Shown here piece after piece: positions 1-9,890 of a stretch of 64,000 nucleotides of DNA (positions are counted from its first letter, which is position 1; the number at the start of each line of letters is the position of its first letter). The stretch lies in the NCBI RefSeq assembly GCF_003719305.1, contig NZ_RARC01000002.1:1-64000 (forward strand), in the 5' to 3' direction. The translations under genes and the position numbers were made by a program. This DNA comes from Mycolicibacterium stellerae (GTDB taxonomy: Bacteria > Actinomycetota > Actinomycetes > Mycobacteriales > Mycobacteriaceae). The notes beneath the pieces are model-generated. The model searched no databases. It was not told where the DNA came from and saw only the letters and a program-made list of their open reading frames with translations.

Positions 1-42
1 CCTCAGCCTTGGTCTGCAGCGTCAGCAGTGTCTAAGAGACAG
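1..42. other. Residual Nextera transposon adapter at contig end
   Basis: The block GCAGCGTCAG at 16-25 followed by TAAGAGACAG at 33-42 matches the two ends of the Nextera read-1 adapter/mosaic end, with a few errors between them. Read on the minus strand it adds [10 protein letters not shown] to the infB product, a near copy of the CLLYTSDAAD tail known as an adapter-contamination signature in protein databases. Genuine infB sequence resumes at about base 43. This is a library artefact, not biology, and it marks position 1 as an assembly break. Confidence 0.88.
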
Positions 43-293
43 GGCGCCCTCTCCGGCGCGGGCGCCTTTGCGGCTGCCGCCTTGGCGGGCGCGCCGTTAC
101 CGTCGGCCTTTGCCTTCTCCGCCGCGGGCTTTGCTCCACCGAGGGATTCGCGCAGTCGGCGCGCGACGGGGGCCTCCACTGTGGAGGATGCGGATTTAAC
201 GAATTCGCCCTGTTCGCTCAGTCGGGCGAGTACTTCCTTGCTGGTTACACCGAGTTCCTTAGCCAACTCGTGTACGCGGGCCTTGCCTGCCAC
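43..293 (-). CDS. infB: Translation initiation factor IF-2, N-terminal fragment
   Basis: This is the first ~83 codons of IF-2, the GTPase that brings initiator tRNA to the 30S subunit. The start is GTG at 291-293 behind an AGGAGA Shine-Dalgarno. The opening residues [20 protein letters not shown] form the conserved IF2_N helical domain. An Ala/Lys/Pro-rich linker follows, typical of actinobacterial IF-2. The gene is cut at base 43 by adapter sequence, so the G domain and C-terminal domains lie off the window. It is the downstream member of the rimP-nusA-ylxR-infB cluster, about 80 bases after ylxR. Confidence 0.93.
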
Positions 294-373
294 TTCTCTC
301 CTGTCTTAGAGGCGACAGCGGTGGTAGGGCCGCGCCTCGGGTTTAGCTATGACGCATGGTCATCGTCTGGACT

Positions 374-733
374 TCACGGTGTGCTCATGTTCTTCGCTGC
401 CTGTTCTGTAGCCGGGCGCCGGGGCGCTTCGAATGATTCGAAGTACTCCAGCACCGCGGACGTTTCCGGTGAGCCGGTGATGCGCAACGCTCGGGCGAAT
501 GCTCGCCGCCGGATTGCTGCGTGCAAACACTGCTGATCGGGATGCAACCAAGCACCCCGCCCAGGCAGGTTACCTGCTGCGTCAACGGTCACGGCACAAC
601 TGCCATTCCCGCCGCCCACAGCAACTACCCGAAGCAGTTCGGCGGTCAGCTCTCGCTTCCGGCAGCCGACGCACGTCCGTACGGGTCCTTCCGTACTTCG
701 ATGCGGCGTTGCCGAATTCTCGCGCTGGATCAC
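374..733 (-). CDS. YlxR family (DUF448) RNA-binding protein
   Basis: A 119-residue protein with the YlxR signature [10 protein letters not shown] near residue 20, followed by [20 protein letters not shown], a basic surface suited to RNA. YlxR lies between nusA and infB in many bacteria, as here, and is thought to act in RNA metabolism or as a nucleoid-associated regulator; its exact role in mycobacteria is not settled. GTG at 731-733 is the only start that leaves the CxxC-containing domain intact, but it has no strong ribosome-binding site. About 50 bases separate it from the nusA stop, which fits one operon. Confidence 0.9.
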   Translation of the reverse strand: MIQRENSATPHRSTEGPVRTCVGCRKRELTAELLRVVAVGGGNGSCAVTVDAAGNLPGRGAWLHPDQQCLHAAIRRRAFARALRITGSPETSAVLEYFESFEAPRRPATEQAAKNMSTP

Positions 734-782
734 GCCTGAGTCTACCGTCTGAGCTCCCGCGGACCGAACCGGCTGCAGACTG

Positions 783-1826
783 CTATCGGTCGCGCGCAGC
801 GCCGTGTGTCGCGCCCGGGCTCGACGGGCTGTCCTGCGCAGTTGCCGCGTCGCTGCGAATGTCGATGCGCCAGCCGGTCAACCGGGCCGCCAGCCGGGCG
901 TTCTGGCCCTCCTTGCCGATGGCCAGCGACAGCTGGAAATCGGGGACCACCACCCGAGCCGCACGCCCGGCCTCATCGATGACCTGCACGGACACCACCT
1001 TGGCCGGGGACAGCGCGTTGGCGACGAACTTGGCCGGGTCCTCGTCGTAGTCGATGATGTCGATCTTCTCGCCGGACAGCTCACTCATCACGTTGCGCAC
1101 CCGCTGGCCCATCGGCCCGATGCATGCACCCTTGGCGTTGAGCCCGGGCACCCGCGAGGTGACCGCGATCTTGGAGCGATGACCCGCCTCGCGGGCCACC
1201 GCGACGATCTCGACGGAGCCGTCTGCGATCTCGGGCACCTCGAGGGAGAACAGTTTCCGAACCAAGTTGGGGTGGGTGCGCGACAAGGTGATCAGGGGTT
1301 CGCGGGCACCGCGGCTGACGCCGACGACGTAGCAACGCAGCCGGTCGCCGTGTTCGTAGCTCTCGCCGGGGACCTGCTCGGCGGACGGAATGACGCCCTC
1401 CGAGCCCTTCGTCTCGCTACCCATCCGAACCACGACGAGGCCACGGGCATTGGCGCGACTGTCACGCTGGATGACACCGCCGACGATCTCGCCCTCGCGG
1501 GTGGAGAACTCGCCGTAGTTCTTCTCGTTCTCGGCGTCGCGCAACCTCTGGAGGATGACCTGTCGCGCTGTGGTGGCCGCGATACGGCCGAATCCCTCTG
1601 GGGTGTCATCCCATTCGTTGAGAACGTTGCCGTCTTCGTCTGTCTCCCGCGCCAGCACCTGGACCACGCCGGTCTTGCGGTCGATCTCGATGCGCGCGTC
1701 GGCTTCGTGGCCCTCGGTGTGGCGATAGGCGGTGAGCAACGCCGACTTGATGGTTTCGACGACGACATCGACCGTGATGCCCTTGTCGGCCTCGATGGCG
1801 TGCAGTGCGGCCATATCGATATTCAT
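783..1826 (-). CDS. nusA: Transcription termination/antitermination factor NusA
   Basis: NusA binds RNA polymerase and nascent RNA to tune pausing, termination and antitermination. The 347-residue length is usual for actinobacteria, which lack the C-terminal acidic repeats of E. coli NusA. Visible parts are the polymerase-binding N-terminal domain (about 1-110), an S1 domain starting near [11 protein letters not shown]1 with [18 protein letters not shown], and KH2 with [18 protein letters not shown]. Its ATG overlaps the rimP stop as ATGA, which implies translational coupling. The first residues, [12 protein letters not shown], match mycobacterial NusA and fix the start. Confidence 0.97.
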   Translation of the reverse strand: MNIDMAALHAIEADKGITVDVVVETIKSALLTAYRHTEGHEADARIEIDRKTGVVQVLARETDEDGNVLNEWDDTPEGFGRIAATTARQVILQRLRDAENEKNYGEFSTREGEIVGGVIQRDSRANARGLVVVRMGSETKGSEGVIPSAEQVPGESYEHGDRLRCYVVGVSRGAREPLITLSRTHPNLVRKLFSLEVPEIADGSVEIVAVAREAGHRSKIAVTSRVPGLNAKGACIGPMGQRVRNVMSELSGEKIDIIDYDEDPAKFVANALSPAKVVSVQVIDEAGRAARVVVPDFQLSLAIGKEGQNARLAARLTGWRIDIRSDAATAQDSPSSPGATHGAARDR

Positions 1827-2380
1827 GCCGGCGCCCCCTTACCCGTTTGGCCTGCCAGTTCGAGCTCCCGCTGGTTCGGAGTCGAGAACTCCACCTGGAC
1901 AACGGCTTTGGCGATGCCGCTGAGAGGCAGCTCGCGAACCGAGTAATTCCCCCTTGCCCCTTCGGGCACCACCAGGTACACGGCGCCGTCGCGGGTCTCG
2001 CCTAGCCTGCCTGTCAGCACAGAACCGTCGGACAGCGTCAGCTCGACCTTGCGGCCGCGGGCCCGCCGATAGTGCTTCTCGGCGGTGAGCGGCCGGTCCA
2101 CACCCGGTGAGGTCACCTCGAGGACATATTCCGAACCGGACTTCGACGAATCCACCGTGTCCAGCAGGTCGGACGCGGACCGGGAAAGCGCGGCGATCGC
2201 CTCCAGATCGAGCCCATTGTCACCGTCGGCAATCACGGTGATGCGCGGTGGACGCGCGCGTGCGTCGATGACGACGTCTTCAATTTCGTATCCAACGCGC
2301 GCGAACTCACCGTCGAGTAGCTCGATCACCTGCTGCTGCGAGGGCAACCTCGCAGCCCGCAGCTGCGGATCCGATGCCAC
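1823..2380 (-). CDS. rimP: Ribosome maturation factor RimP
   Basis: RimP assists maturation of the 30S subunit. The protein is 185 residues from GTG at 2378-2380, which has a good TGAGGAG ribosome-binding site just upstream. An open frame continues further upstream but there it only shadows the divergent gene at 2510. The core runs from [11 protein letters not shown] through [19 protein letters not shown] and [12 protein letters not shown] to the C-terminal SH3-like domain around [13 protein letters not shown]. It is the first gene of the rimP-nusA-ylxR-infB operon. Confidence 0.95.
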   Translation of the reverse strand: MASDPQLRAARLPSQQQVIELLDGEFARVGYEIEDVVIDARARPPRITVIADGDNGLDLEAIAALSRSASDLLDTVDSSKSGSEYVLEVTSPGVDRPLTAEKHYRRARGRKVELTLSDGSVLTGRLGETRDGAVYLVVPEGARGNYSVRELPLSGIAKAVVQVEFSTPNQRELELAGQTGKGAPA

Positions 2381-2509
2381 GGCGAGCTCCTCATGTTGAA
2401 TTGTTCCGACGGGGCCAACGATACGCCAGTGAACATCTGGCGAACCGCAATCTGGCGGCCGTGCCCAGCGAATACACAGCGCCGATTTCGACAATGGCAG
2501 GATGTCGTC

Positions 2510-2992
2510 GTGCCGAGTGCCCTCCCCGTCGTCAGCAGGCGGCGCATGCTGTTCGGGACCGCGACCCTTGCGGCGTTGGGCCTCACCGCCGCCGCATGCG
2601 GCAAGCCACCGCCACCGCCAGACCTGGACGACCTCATGACGCAACTCGATATGGCGCACGGCGACAGCCAGCTGGCCAGCGACGCGGCCACCGCGGCGAA
2701 ACCCGCGATGCGGCCTGCGCTGGCCGCCGTCTCGGCCGAGCGGTCCAAGCATGCCGAAGCACTGGCAAGCGAGATCGCCCGGATGACCGGTGAGCCGACG
2801 ACGTCGTCGTCGACCACGACGACCAGCGCCCAGCAGCCGACGGCACCGACCACGAAAGACGTCATCGCAGCGTTGCGCCGGTCCGCAGATAGCGCGGGCC
2901 AAACAGCTGCCCAGCTATCCGGCTACCGCGCCGGGCTGCTCGGCTCGATCGCCGCGTCCTGCGCGGCGGCCTACCTGGTGGCCCTCGCGTGA
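2510..2992 (+). CDS. Small exported Ala-rich protein, possible Tat lipoprotein
   Basis: About 160 residues from GTG at 2510, preceded by AGGA. The N-terminus has an SRRRML twin-arginine-like motif, a hydrophobic stretch and Cys30 at the end of GLTAAAC, so export through Tat and possible lipid attachment are plausible. The lipobox is weak because Ala occupies the -3 position. A Thr/Ser-rich linker ([11 protein letters not shown]) lies mid-protein. It corresponds in position to M. tuberculosis Rv2843, whose function is unknown. Its stop overlaps the next gene as GTGA, so the two are translationally coupled. Confidence 0.75.
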   Translation: MPSALPVVSRRRMLFGTATLAALGLTAAACGKPPPPPDLDDLMTQLDMAHGDSQLASDAATAAKPAMRPALAAVSAERSKHAEALASEIARMTGEPTTSSSTTTTSAQQPTAPTTKDVIAALRRSADSAGQTAAQLSGYRAGLLGSIAASCAAAYLVALA

Positions 2993-3459
2993 CCTCTGCT
3001 GAGTCGACCGGGCCGTCCCGGCCGCCCGACGCCGACGTCGCAGCCCTGTTCGACGCCGTGGCCACCGAGCACGCGGTCATCTACGGCTACGGGCTGGTGT
3101 CGGCGCATTCCACTCCGGACGACAACGATTTGGTGGCGGCGGCGATGTCGGAGCATCGCGAACGCCGCGAGGCCGCGATCGAGATGCTGGCGGCCCGCGG
3201 GGCGGACCCGCCGCTACCCGCCGCCGGGTATCAGGTGCCGATGCAGGTGGACAACCCGACCGACGCCGCCAACCTCGCGGTGCGGATGGAAGAGGACTCA
3301 TCGGTGGCGTGGCGTGCGGTGGTCGAACAGGCGACCAGCACGCAACAGCGCGCCTTTGCGGTGACGGCGCTGACGCAGACGGCCGTCACGGCTGCGCGCT
3401 GGAGCAAGGTGCTCGGCGTCTGGCCGATCACCGTGCCGTTCCCCGGCGGCAACGAATAG
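2989..3459 (+). CDS. DUF4439 ferritin-like domain protein
   Basis: A 156-residue protein that is all helical by composition. It matches the DUF4439 ferritin-like family: an EHAVIYGYGLVSAH helix near residue 27 and an SEHRERREAAIEML helix near 57 carry Glu/His residues where ferritin-like bundles bind metal. A conserved YQVPMQVDNPTDA segment follows. It is the positional equivalent of M. tuberculosis Rv2844. Its GTG start overlaps the stop of the exported protein before it, so the two probably work together. Whether it binds iron is inference. Confidence 0.82.
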   Translation: MTSAESTGPSRPPDADVAALFDAVATEHAVIYGYGLVSAHSTPDDNDLVAAAMSEHRERREAAIEMLAARGADPPLPAAGYQVPMQVDNPTDAANLAVRMEEDSSVAWRAVVEQATSTQQRAFAVTALTQTAVTAARWSKVLGVWPITVPFPGGNE

Positions 3460-3470
3460 TCACTTTTCCG

Positions 3471-3532
3471 CGCGAGCAGACGCAAAAGTACCCCAAAGTT
3501 GCTGATTGAAGGCACTTTTGCGTCTGTTCGCG
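3471..3532. repeat. Dispersed inverted repeat, GCGAGCAGACGCAAAAG type, copy 1
   Basis: Arms at 3471-3489 and 3514-3532 pair over 19 bases with one mismatch around a 24-base loop. The element fills the gap between the convergent DUF4439 gene and proS, where it could act as a bidirectional terminator. A second copy with the same arms is at 51429-51490. Confidence 0.85.
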
Positions 3533-3533
3533 G

Positions 3534-5279
3534 TTAAGAGGCGAGCGCCGCGGCGATCTTGGCGGCCGCGCCGTCGACGGCGATCTCGCGCGCCTCACCG
3601 CTACGCCTGTTGCGCAGCTCGACGACACCGTCGGCCCAGCCGCGGCCGACCACCACGATCCACGGCATGCCGAGCAGTTCGGCGTCCTTGAACTTCACCC
3701 CCGGTGAAGCCTTCCGATCGTCGAGCAGCACCTCGATTCCGAGCCGGTCCAGTTCGGCGGCCAGCTCGCCTGCGCCTGCGCGGGCCGCCTCGTCCTTGTT
3801 GGCGATGACGACGTGAGCGTCGAACGGCGACACCGACGACGGCCAACTCAGCCCGAGGTCGTCGTGATGCTGCTCGGCGATGACAGCGACCAGCCGAGAC
3901 ACCCCGATGCCGTATGACCCCATGGTCGGCCGGATGGGTTTTCCGTCCTCCCCGAGGACGTCGACGGTGAACGCGTCGGTGTATTTGCGGCCCAGCTGGA
4001 AGATGTGGCCGATCTCGATGCCGCGAGCGGACACCAGCGGGCCTGCCCCGTCCGGCGACGGATCGCCGTCACGCACACCGGCCGCCTCGATGGTGCCGTC
4101 AGCGGTGAAGTCGCGGCCCATCACCAGCCCCACGACGTGTTTGTTGGGCGCGTCGGCCCCGGTGATCCACGACGTGCCTGCCACGATCCGCGGATCGACC
4201 AGATATCGAACGCCGTTGTCCCGCAATGCCTTCGGACCGACATAACCCTTAACAAGGAAAGGATTCCTTGCGAAGTCCGCATCGTCGAGTAGGGCGTACT
4301 CGGCGGGATCCAGCGCGGCACCGAGCCGCTTCTCGTCGACGTCGCGGTCACCCGGCACGCCGACGGCCAGCAGCTCCCATTCGCCGCCGGGCTTGCGGGT
4401 CTTGAGCAGGATGTTCTTCAGGGTGTCGGCGGCGGTGATCTCCCGGCCCAGGTCGACGGTGTTGGCCCAATCCACCAGCGTGGCGATCGTCGGGGTGTCG
4501 GGAGTGTCGTACACCTTGGCCTCGGCCAGCCCGTCGACGGGCAACGCGGCGGGCGCCGAAGTCACCACGGCCTCGACATTGGCGGCATAGCCGGACTCCA
4601 GACAGCGCACAAACGTGTCCTCGCCGACCTCGCTCTCGGCGAGAAACTCCTCCGAGGCGCTGCCGCCCATCGCACCCGACACGGCCGAGACGATGACGTA
4701 GCGAACCCCGAGCGTGTCGAAGATGCGCTGGTAGGCGTCACGATGGCGGCGGTAGGCGGCCCGGAGACCATCGTCGTCGACATCGAATGAGTAGGAGTCC
4801 TTCATGACGAACTCGCGCCCACGCAGGATGCCGGCCCGCGGCCGCGCCTCGTCGCGGTACTTGGTCTGAATCTGGTACAGCAGCACCGGGAAGTCCTTGT
4901 AGCTGCTGTACTCCCCCCTCACCGTCAGCGCGAACATCTCCTCGTGAGTAGGCCCGAGAAGATAGTCGTTGTCGCGGCGGTCCTTCAGCCGGAAGACCCC
5001 GTCGCCGTACTCCGTCCACCGGTTCGTCGTCTCGTACGGTCCGCGCGGTAAAAGCGCGGGAAACAGGATCTCCTGCCCGCCAATCGCATTCATCTCGTCG
5101 CGAACCACACGCTCGACATTGCGTAGTACCCGCAGCCCCAGCGGCAGCCAGCTGTAGAGCCCTGGTCCGACCGGGCGGACGTAGCCCGCGCGGATCAGCA
5201 GTTTATGGCTGGGGACCTCGGCGTCGGCTGGATCGTCGCGCAGCGTGCGCAGGAACAGCTCGGACATGCGGGTGATCAC
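3534..5279 (-). CDS. proS: Prolyl-tRNA synthetase
   Basis: This class II aminoacyl-tRNA synthetase charges tRNA-Pro. The length (about 581 residues) and the region between motifs 2 and 3 fit the bacterial type with an inserted editing domain. Motif 2 is visible as [20 protein letters not shown] and motif 3 as [17 protein letters not shown]. The C-terminal anticodon-binding domain contains [23 protein letters not shown] at 5279 gives the [20 protein letters not shown] start seen in mycobacterial orthologues; a TTG at 5288 is in frame but less likely. It faces the DUF4439 gene across the 3471-3532 inverted repeat. Confidence 0.96.
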   Translation of the reverse strand: MITRMSELFLRTLRDDPADAEVPSHKLLIRAGYVRPVGPGLYSWLPLGLRVLRNVERVVRDEMNAIGGQEILFPALLPRGPYETTNRWTEYGDGVFRLKDRRDNDYLLGPTHEEMFALTVRGEYSSYKDFPVLLYQIQTKYRDEARPRAGILRGREFVMKDSYSFDVDDDGLRAAYRRHRDAYQRIFDTLGVRYVIVSAVSGAMGGSASEEFLAESEVGEDTFVRCLESGYAANVEAVVTSAPAALPVDGLAEAKVYDTPDTPTIATLVDWANTVDLGREITAADTLKNILLKTRKPGGEWELLAVGVPGDRDVDEKRLGAALDPAEYALLDDADFARNPFLVKGYVGPKALRDNGVRYLVDPRIVAGTSWITGADAPNKHVVGLVMGRDFTADGTIEAAGVRDGDPSPDGAGPLVSARGIEIGHIFQLGRKYTDAFTVDVLGEDGKPIRPTMGSYGIGVSRLVAVIAEQHHDDLGLSWPSSVSPFDAHVVIANKDEAARAGAGELAAELDRLGIEVLLDDRKASPGVKFKDAELLGMPWIVVVGRGWADGVVELRNRRSGEAREIAVDGAAAKIAAALAS

Positions 5280-5317
5280 AGCCCGCAAGCTTAGTGAGCG
5301 CTTTTGTGGCCGACGAT

Positions 5318-6652
5318 TCAGGCGACCTTGACGCGGAAAACCTCGGTGTCCTCGGGCAGTCCCTTAAGGCGGTGGGCCCCCAAGTCTTCGAAGACAAGGC
5401 CGGACCCGACGGAGAGGTCACGCACCGTTCGGCTGGTCAGCACCTCACCGGCACCCGCCATCGCGCCGATCCGGGCGCCGACGTGGACGGCCATCCCGCT
5501 CCACTCGTCGCCACGCTTCTCGCATTCGCCGATGTGCACGCCCGCGCGGATCGGGATGCCGTGGGTAGCCAGCGCGGGCACAAGGTCGAGGCCGCACCGC
5601 GCCGCCTTCGTCGGGCCGTCGAACAATGCGAAGACCCCGTCGCCGGTGTGCTTGGCGCGGCGGCCGCCGTACCTCGAGAGCACGCTGTCCACCAGCCGGT
5701 CGTGATCGTCAAGCTGTCGACGCCAGTGCTCGTCGCCGTGGGCGGCAAGAAGTTCCGTCGAGCCGACGATGTCGGTGAACAGGACGGTGCTCAGCACACG
5801 CTCGGTCAGCGCGGCATCGGCCTGCTGGCCGACGAATTCGAGCACTGCACGAGGCAACAGATCCGTCAGGTCGATTGCGTAGTGCTCACCGGGCGGCAGT
5901 TCGCGAAGCTCGGCGTTGGGTATGCCCGACGCGAGAGCTGCCGATGCCTCAAAGGCGGCGACGCGATCTCCTCGCCTGGAGAGCACCAATGTCGGTGTGT
6001 GGACAGAGCCGAGCACCTCGCGAACATCGATCTGAAGGACGGCCTCCCACAGCAGACGGGCCATCATCGGACTCGCGGAGGCCCGCTGTTCCTTGCCGAG
6101 CATCTCGCGGACCCCGGGTACGTCGGCGATCGGCCCGAAGAACATCTCTGCGAATGCACCTGCGCCCCAATTGTTCTCAATGTCCTTACGAACCTCGTCA
6201 GCCTGTTCGGGACTAACACCCCATGGAAAATCAGGTAGCTCGGGTGAGAAACGTGCAGCTGTCCCGTACAGAACGAGAGAGCGCACACGTTCCGGGTAGG
6301 TAGCGGCGAACAAGATGCTCATCGTGCCGCCTTCGGACATTCCGACCAGGGCAGGCGATTCCATTTCGGCGGCGTCGAGCACGGCACGCAGATCATCCAT
6401 GCGTTCGTCCAGGGTGGGCACGTCGGTCACTGGATCGGACAAACCCGTCCCGCGCTTGTCCCACACCACCAGACGGGTGCCGTGGGACATCCGCTCCGCC
6501 ACCGCGCCATAGAGAGTCGTCGGATCTGCGTAGAGATCGACATTGCTCACCCAGCCAGGAATGAAGACCACGGGGATGTCGCCGTCACCCATCACCCGAT
6601 AGGCAAGCCGGATGTCGCCGTTGCGTGCGTATTTGACGCGGCCGACGCTCAC
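5318..6652 (-). CDS. Alpha/beta hydrolase fused to class III adenylate cyclase
   Basis: Residues 1-270 are an alpha/beta hydrolase with nucleophile elbow GMSEGG and a C-terminal His in GEHYAID. Residues 285-444 are a class III cyclase homology domain starting at [13 protein letters not shown]. This two-domain plan is that of M. tuberculosis Rv1900c (LipJ). The metal-binding Asp (FTDIVGS), the Lys and the second Asp (KHTGDG) are present. The transition-state Asn, normally in a VNxAaR context, is His here (AVHVGARI), and Glu sits where the substrate-selecting Asp is expected. Activity may therefore be weak or altered. It is cytosolic, with no signal peptide or membrane span. Confidence 0.9.
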   Translation of the reverse strand: MSVGRVKYARNGDIRLAYRVMGDGDIPVVFIPGWVSNVDLYADPTTLYGAVAERMSHGTRLVVWDKRGTGLSDPVTDVPTLDERMDDLRAVLDAAEMESPALVGMSEGGTMSILFAATYPERVRSLVLYGTAARFSPELPDFPWGVSPEQADEVRKDIENNWGAGAFAEMFFGPIADVPGVREMLGKEQRASASPMMARLLWEAVLQIDVREVLGSVHTPTLVLSRRGDRVAAFEASAALASGIPNAELRELPPGEHYAIDLTDLLPRAVLEFVGQQADAALTERVLSTVLFTDIVGSTELLAAHGDEHWRRQLDDHDRLVDSVLSRYGGRRAKHTGDGVFALFDGPTKAARCGLDLVPALATHGIPIRAGVHIGECEKRGDEWSGMAVHVGARIGAMAGAGEVLTSRTVRDLSVGSGLVFEDLGAHRLKGLPEDTEVFRVKVA

Positions 6653-6692
6653 GCCGAAAGTGTGACATGCGCGCGGCTATGAGGTCGGACTT

Positions 6693-8225
6693 CTACACCG
6701 CGTCTTGTTCGAGGTCTTCCTCGAGCTCGCCGGCCTCGAACGCCTCGCGGGTGTGTTGCGCGGCCGCGATCTGTCGCGCGCTGAAACCGATCCCGAGCGC
6801 CGCGGCGCCGACCACCACCGCGATTCCGGCGACCCACAGCAGCGAGTAGGTGTATCCGGCGTCCAGCGCGTCGAGCTGGCTGGACGTCATGTCGGAGACC
6901 GGTCCCGTTGTGCCGCCCAGGTACAACGTCCGCGACGTGATGACGGCCTGAATCACCACCAGCACCAACGGGCCACCGAGGTTGTAGACCATCAACTGGA
7001 TGGCCGACACCGGCCCGATCTCACGCGGGCCGACATCGGCCACCGCACAAAGCGGCAGGACCACCGAGATCACGCCGATTCCGAAACCGCCCACCAGGAT
7101 CAGCACGACGAAATCGGGGAAGTACGAAATCGATCGGTCCAGCGTCGAGCCGTACAGCATGGCTGCGAGCACCAGCGTCCCGCATCCGATGATCAGCCAC
7201 CGCGGGGCGATGTGCGGCGCGGCACGCGTCGCCAGCAGCGTGCCCAACCCGAACGCCCCGGCGAACGGCAGGAAGGCCACCCCGGCTCGCAACGCCGAAT
7301 AGCCCATCACGTCCTGGACGTAGAGCCCGATGATCACGGTCGCGGTCAGCATCACCCCGCCCGCCATGAACAGCGAAACGAACGTCATGACGCGGCTGCG
7401 GTTGTCGAACACCGAGAACGGCACGATGGGGTGCTCTGCGGTGCGTTCGACGAGCAGGAACGCGGCAAGGAAAACCACGGCCGCCACGCCTGCACCGATC
7501 ACCCACGGGTCGATCCAGCCACGGGCCGGGCCCTGCGTGAACACCAGCACCGCCGACGTGCAGGCCAGGGTCGCCAGCGACGCACCGGCGACGTCCAGTT
7601 TCAGTCGCTCATGGTGCGTCTCGGCCAGCCGGGTGACGGCGACCCAGATGATGAGGATGCCGATCGGGATGTTGATCAGGAATGCCAGCCGCCACGACAC
7701 GACGGTCAGCGCGCCGCCGAGCACCAGGCCAAGCACCGAACCGGACGCCTGCATGGCTGCCGATACCGCGAACGCGCGATTGCGGGCATGACCGACGGCG
7801 TAGGTGGTCGCTATCAATGCCAGCCCGGTCGGCGCCGCGATGGCCGCGCCGGTGCCCTGCACTGCCCGCGCGATGATCAGGGTGACGCCGTCGGTGGCCA
7901 GGCCGCACACCAGCGATGCGATCGTGAACACGCCGACGCCGGACAGGAACGCGCGCTTGTGCCCGATGGCGTCGCCGACCCGGCCGCCGATCAACAGCAG
8001 GCCGCCGAACGTCAGCACATAGGCGGTGATGACCCAGCTCTTGCCTGCGTCAGAGAGGTAGAGATCGGCCTGCAGCCGTGGCAGCGCGACGATGACGATG
8101 GTGCCGTCGAGCGTCGCCATCAACTGCATGCCGGTGATCGCGAAGATCGCGATACCGAGAACGTGCGTTGTCAGACGCTGCCGGGAGGGGTCCGTCGACT
8201 CGCTGGAATCCCCCGCCGCAGACAT
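6693..8225 (-). CDS. MFS drug exporter of the DHA2 family, EfpA paralogue
   Basis: A 510-residue, 14-span major facilitator antiporter. It keeps the DHA2 signatures: LDGTIVIVALPRLQADL in TM1, SWVITAYVLTFGGLLLIGGR across TM2-3 and GSVLGLVLGGALT in TM5. It is closely similar along its length to the EfpA gene immediately upstream and shares TSRTLYLGGTTGPV near the C-terminus, so the pair arose by tandem duplication. The C-terminal tail is acidic (GELEEDLEQDAV). A hairpin separates it from the efpA stop, so it may have its own promoter. The substrate is unknown; drug or lipid efflux is inferred from EfpA. Confidence 0.92.
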   Translation of the reverse strand: MSAAGDSSESTDPSRQRLTTHVLGIAIFAITGMQLMATLDGTIVIVALPRLQADLYLSDAGKSWVITAYVLTFGGLLLIGGRVGDAIGHKRAFLSGVGVFTIASLVCGLATDGVTLIIARAVQGTGAAIAAPTGLALIATTYAVGHARNRAFAVSAAMQASGSVLGLVLGGALTVVSWRLAFLINIPIGILIIWVAVTRLAETHHERLKLDVAGASLATLACTSAVLVFTQGPARGWIDPWVIGAGVAAVVFLAAFLLVERTAEHPIVPFSVFDNRSRVMTFVSLFMAGGVMLTATVIIGLYVQDVMGYSALRAGVAFLPFAGAFGLGTLLATRAAPHIAPRWLIIGCGTLVLAAMLYGSTLDRSISYFPDFVVLILVGGFGIGVISVVLPLCAVADVGPREIGPVSAIQLMVYNLGGPLVLVVIQAVITSRTLYLGGTTGPVSDMTSSQLDALDAGYTYSLLWVAGIAVVVGAAALGIGFSARQIAAAQHTREAFEAGELEEDLEQDAV

Positions 8226-8248
8226 GGACTGCCAGCCTACAGAGCCGT

Positions 8249-8297
8249 GATTTCGGCGCGCTCATCGACGCTGAGCGCACGCGAGCGCGCCGAAATC
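8249..8297. terminator. Perfect 15-bp inverted repeat after efpA, probable terminator
   Basis: GATTTCGGCGCGCTC at 8249-8263 pairs exactly with 8283-8297. The stem begins one base past the efpA stop codon on the minus strand and ends before the start of the paralogue. There is no U tract, which is common for mycobacterial terminator-like hairpins. The same 12-base core recurs at 60608-60619. Confidence 0.65.
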
Positions 8298-8298
8298 G

Positions 8299-9879
8299 CT
8301 ACAGCTCTCCGTGGTCGATCGCGTCCTTGACTTCCTGCGCGTGCGCGACCTGATCGGCGGTGTAGCCGATGAACAGCGCGACAACGCCGACGATCACCGC
8401 CACTGCGGCGACCCAGAGCAGGCCGTAGGTGTAGCCCTGGTCAAGGGCGTGCAGTTGCACCGAGTCCATGTTCTTCACCGGGCCGGTGGTGCCGCCCAGG
8501 TAGAGGGTCCGCGATGTGATGACGGCCTGGACGATCGCCAGCACGATCGGGCCGCCGAGGTTCTGCAGCATCAGCGCGATGGCCGAGACCGGGCCGATCT
8601 GGTCGAAGCCGACGCCCGCGATGGCCGAAACTGTCAGCGGGACGACGATCATGCCGATACCGAAGCCACCAATGGTGATCGGTAGCACCAGATCGGGAAA
8701 GTATGGGATGCCGAGGTGCAGCGTCGACCCGTAGATCATGGCGCCGAGCACCAGGATGCCGCCCGCGATCGTCAGCACCCGAGGGCTGAACATCGACACC
8801 AGCTGCGACGACACGGCCAACCCAATGCCGAGCGCGATCACGAACGGGATGAAGCCGATGCCTGCGCGTAACGCGCTGTAGCCCAGGATGTCCTGCACGT
8901 AGAGGCCGATCAGCACCGTCAGGGTGAACATCACCCCGCCGGCCAGGAAGACCGCGGCGAAGGTGGCCACCCGGTTGCGGTCCTTGAACAGGTCGAACGG
9001 AACGACGGGGTTTTCCGCGGTGCGCTCGACGATCAGGAATGAGATGAGGAACACCGCAGCGGCGCTCAGCGAACCGATGGTGACCGGCTCCAGCCAGCCA
9101 TTCTCCGGGCCCTGGGTGAACCCGAAGACCGCCGCGGTACAGCCAAGCGTGGCGAGGATCGCCCCGGCGGCGTCCAGCTTCAACCGTTCTTTATGGGTCT
9201 CCCGCAGCGTGGTGCGGGCCAGGTAGATCATCACAAGGCCGACCGGAACGTTGACCAGGAACGCCAACCGCCATGACACCTCGGTCAACGCGCCACCGAG
9301 GATGAGGCCCATGACGGAGCCGACGCCGGTCATCGCGGCGAACACCGCGGTGGCGGCGTTACGCGCCGGTCCCTTCGGGAACGTCGTGGCGATCAGGGCC
9401 AGGCCTGTCGGGGAGGCGATCGCGGCGCCGACGCCCTGCAGCAGTCGGGCGATCACCAGCGTGGCCTCGTCCCACGCCACACCGCACAGGATCGATGCGA
9501 TGGTGAACAGCGCGACGCCGACGATGAAAGTGCGTTTGCGGCCGATGGTGTCACCGAGTCGTCCGCCGAGCAGCATCAGGCCGCCGAAGGTCAGCACATA
9601 GGCGGTGATGACCCAGCTGCGGCCCGCGTCGGAGAGGCTCAGCTCGTCCTGGATCTTCGGAAGCGCGACGATCGCGACCGTGCTGTCCATGGTCGCCAGC
9701 AGCTGCATGCCGCCGATCGCAATGACCGCGGCGATGAAGCGGCGCGATGGCAGCCACTCGGGGGACCTGCCGGTTTTCGCCGTGGCAGAGCGCTTTGCCT
9801 GTTCGGGAATAGCCCGTTCCGCGCGGCTTTCTGCGTCCCGGCGGATGGCGGCGCGCTCTGCATCGTTGAGAGCCGTCAT
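8299..9879 (-). CDS. efpA: MFS efflux transporter EfpA
   Basis: A 526-residue DHA2-family proton antiporter, the orthologue of M. tuberculosis EfpA: it shares the MTALNDAERA start, LPSRRFIAAVIAIGGMQLLA, the LATMDSTVAIVALPKIQ TM1 motif and the AHAQEVKDAIDHGEL tail. EfpA is an essential inner-membrane protein in M. tuberculosis, linked to drug tolerance and lipid export. The start is ATG at 9877-9879, with AAGG about nine bases upstream. It follows cysG on the same strand by 33 bases, and an AT-rich palindromic stretch in that gap looks like its own promoter or operator. A paralogue lies directly downstream. Confidence 0.95.
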   Translation of the reverse strand: MTALNDAERAAIRRDAESRAERAIPEQAKRSATAKTGRSPEWLPSRRFIAAVIAIGGMQLLATMDSTVAIVALPKIQDELSLSDAGRSWVITAYVLTFGGLMLLGGRLGDTIGRKRTFIVGVALFTIASILCGVAWDEATLVIARLLQGVGAAIASPTGLALIATTFPKGPARNAATAVFAAMTGVGSVMGLILGGALTEVSWRLAFLVNVPVGLVMIYLARTTLRETHKERLKLDAAGAILATLGCTAAVFGFTQGPENGWLEPVTIGSLSAAAVFLISFLIVERTAENPVVPFDLFKDRNRVATFAAVFLAGGVMFTLTVLIGLYVQDILGYSALRAGIGFIPFVIALGIGLAVSSQLVSMFSPRVLTIAGGILVLGAMIYGSTLHLGIPYFPDLVLPITIGGFGIGMIVVPLTVSAIAGVGFDQIGPVSAIALMLQNLGGPIVLAIVQAVITSRTLYLGGTTGPVKNMDSVQLHALDQGYTYGLLWVAAVAVIVGVVALFIGYTADQVAHAQEVKDAIDHGEL

Positions 9880-9890
9880 AGGTGGTTACC

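Noticed and set aside
804..1946. 380-codon plus-strand open frame opposite nusA
   Set aside because: It is antisense to the clearly conserved nusA and rimP and has the Asp/Gly/Arg-rich composition of a high-GC shadow frame.
2381..2902. N-terminal extension of rimP by about 174 codons
   Set aside because: It overlaps the divergent exported-protein gene; rimP homology starts at about 2380, where a good ribosome-binding site exists.
6705..8330. 541-codon plus-strand open frame opposite the first MFS gene
   Set aside because: His/Arg/Asp-rich shadow of a transmembrane gene; no recognisable domain.
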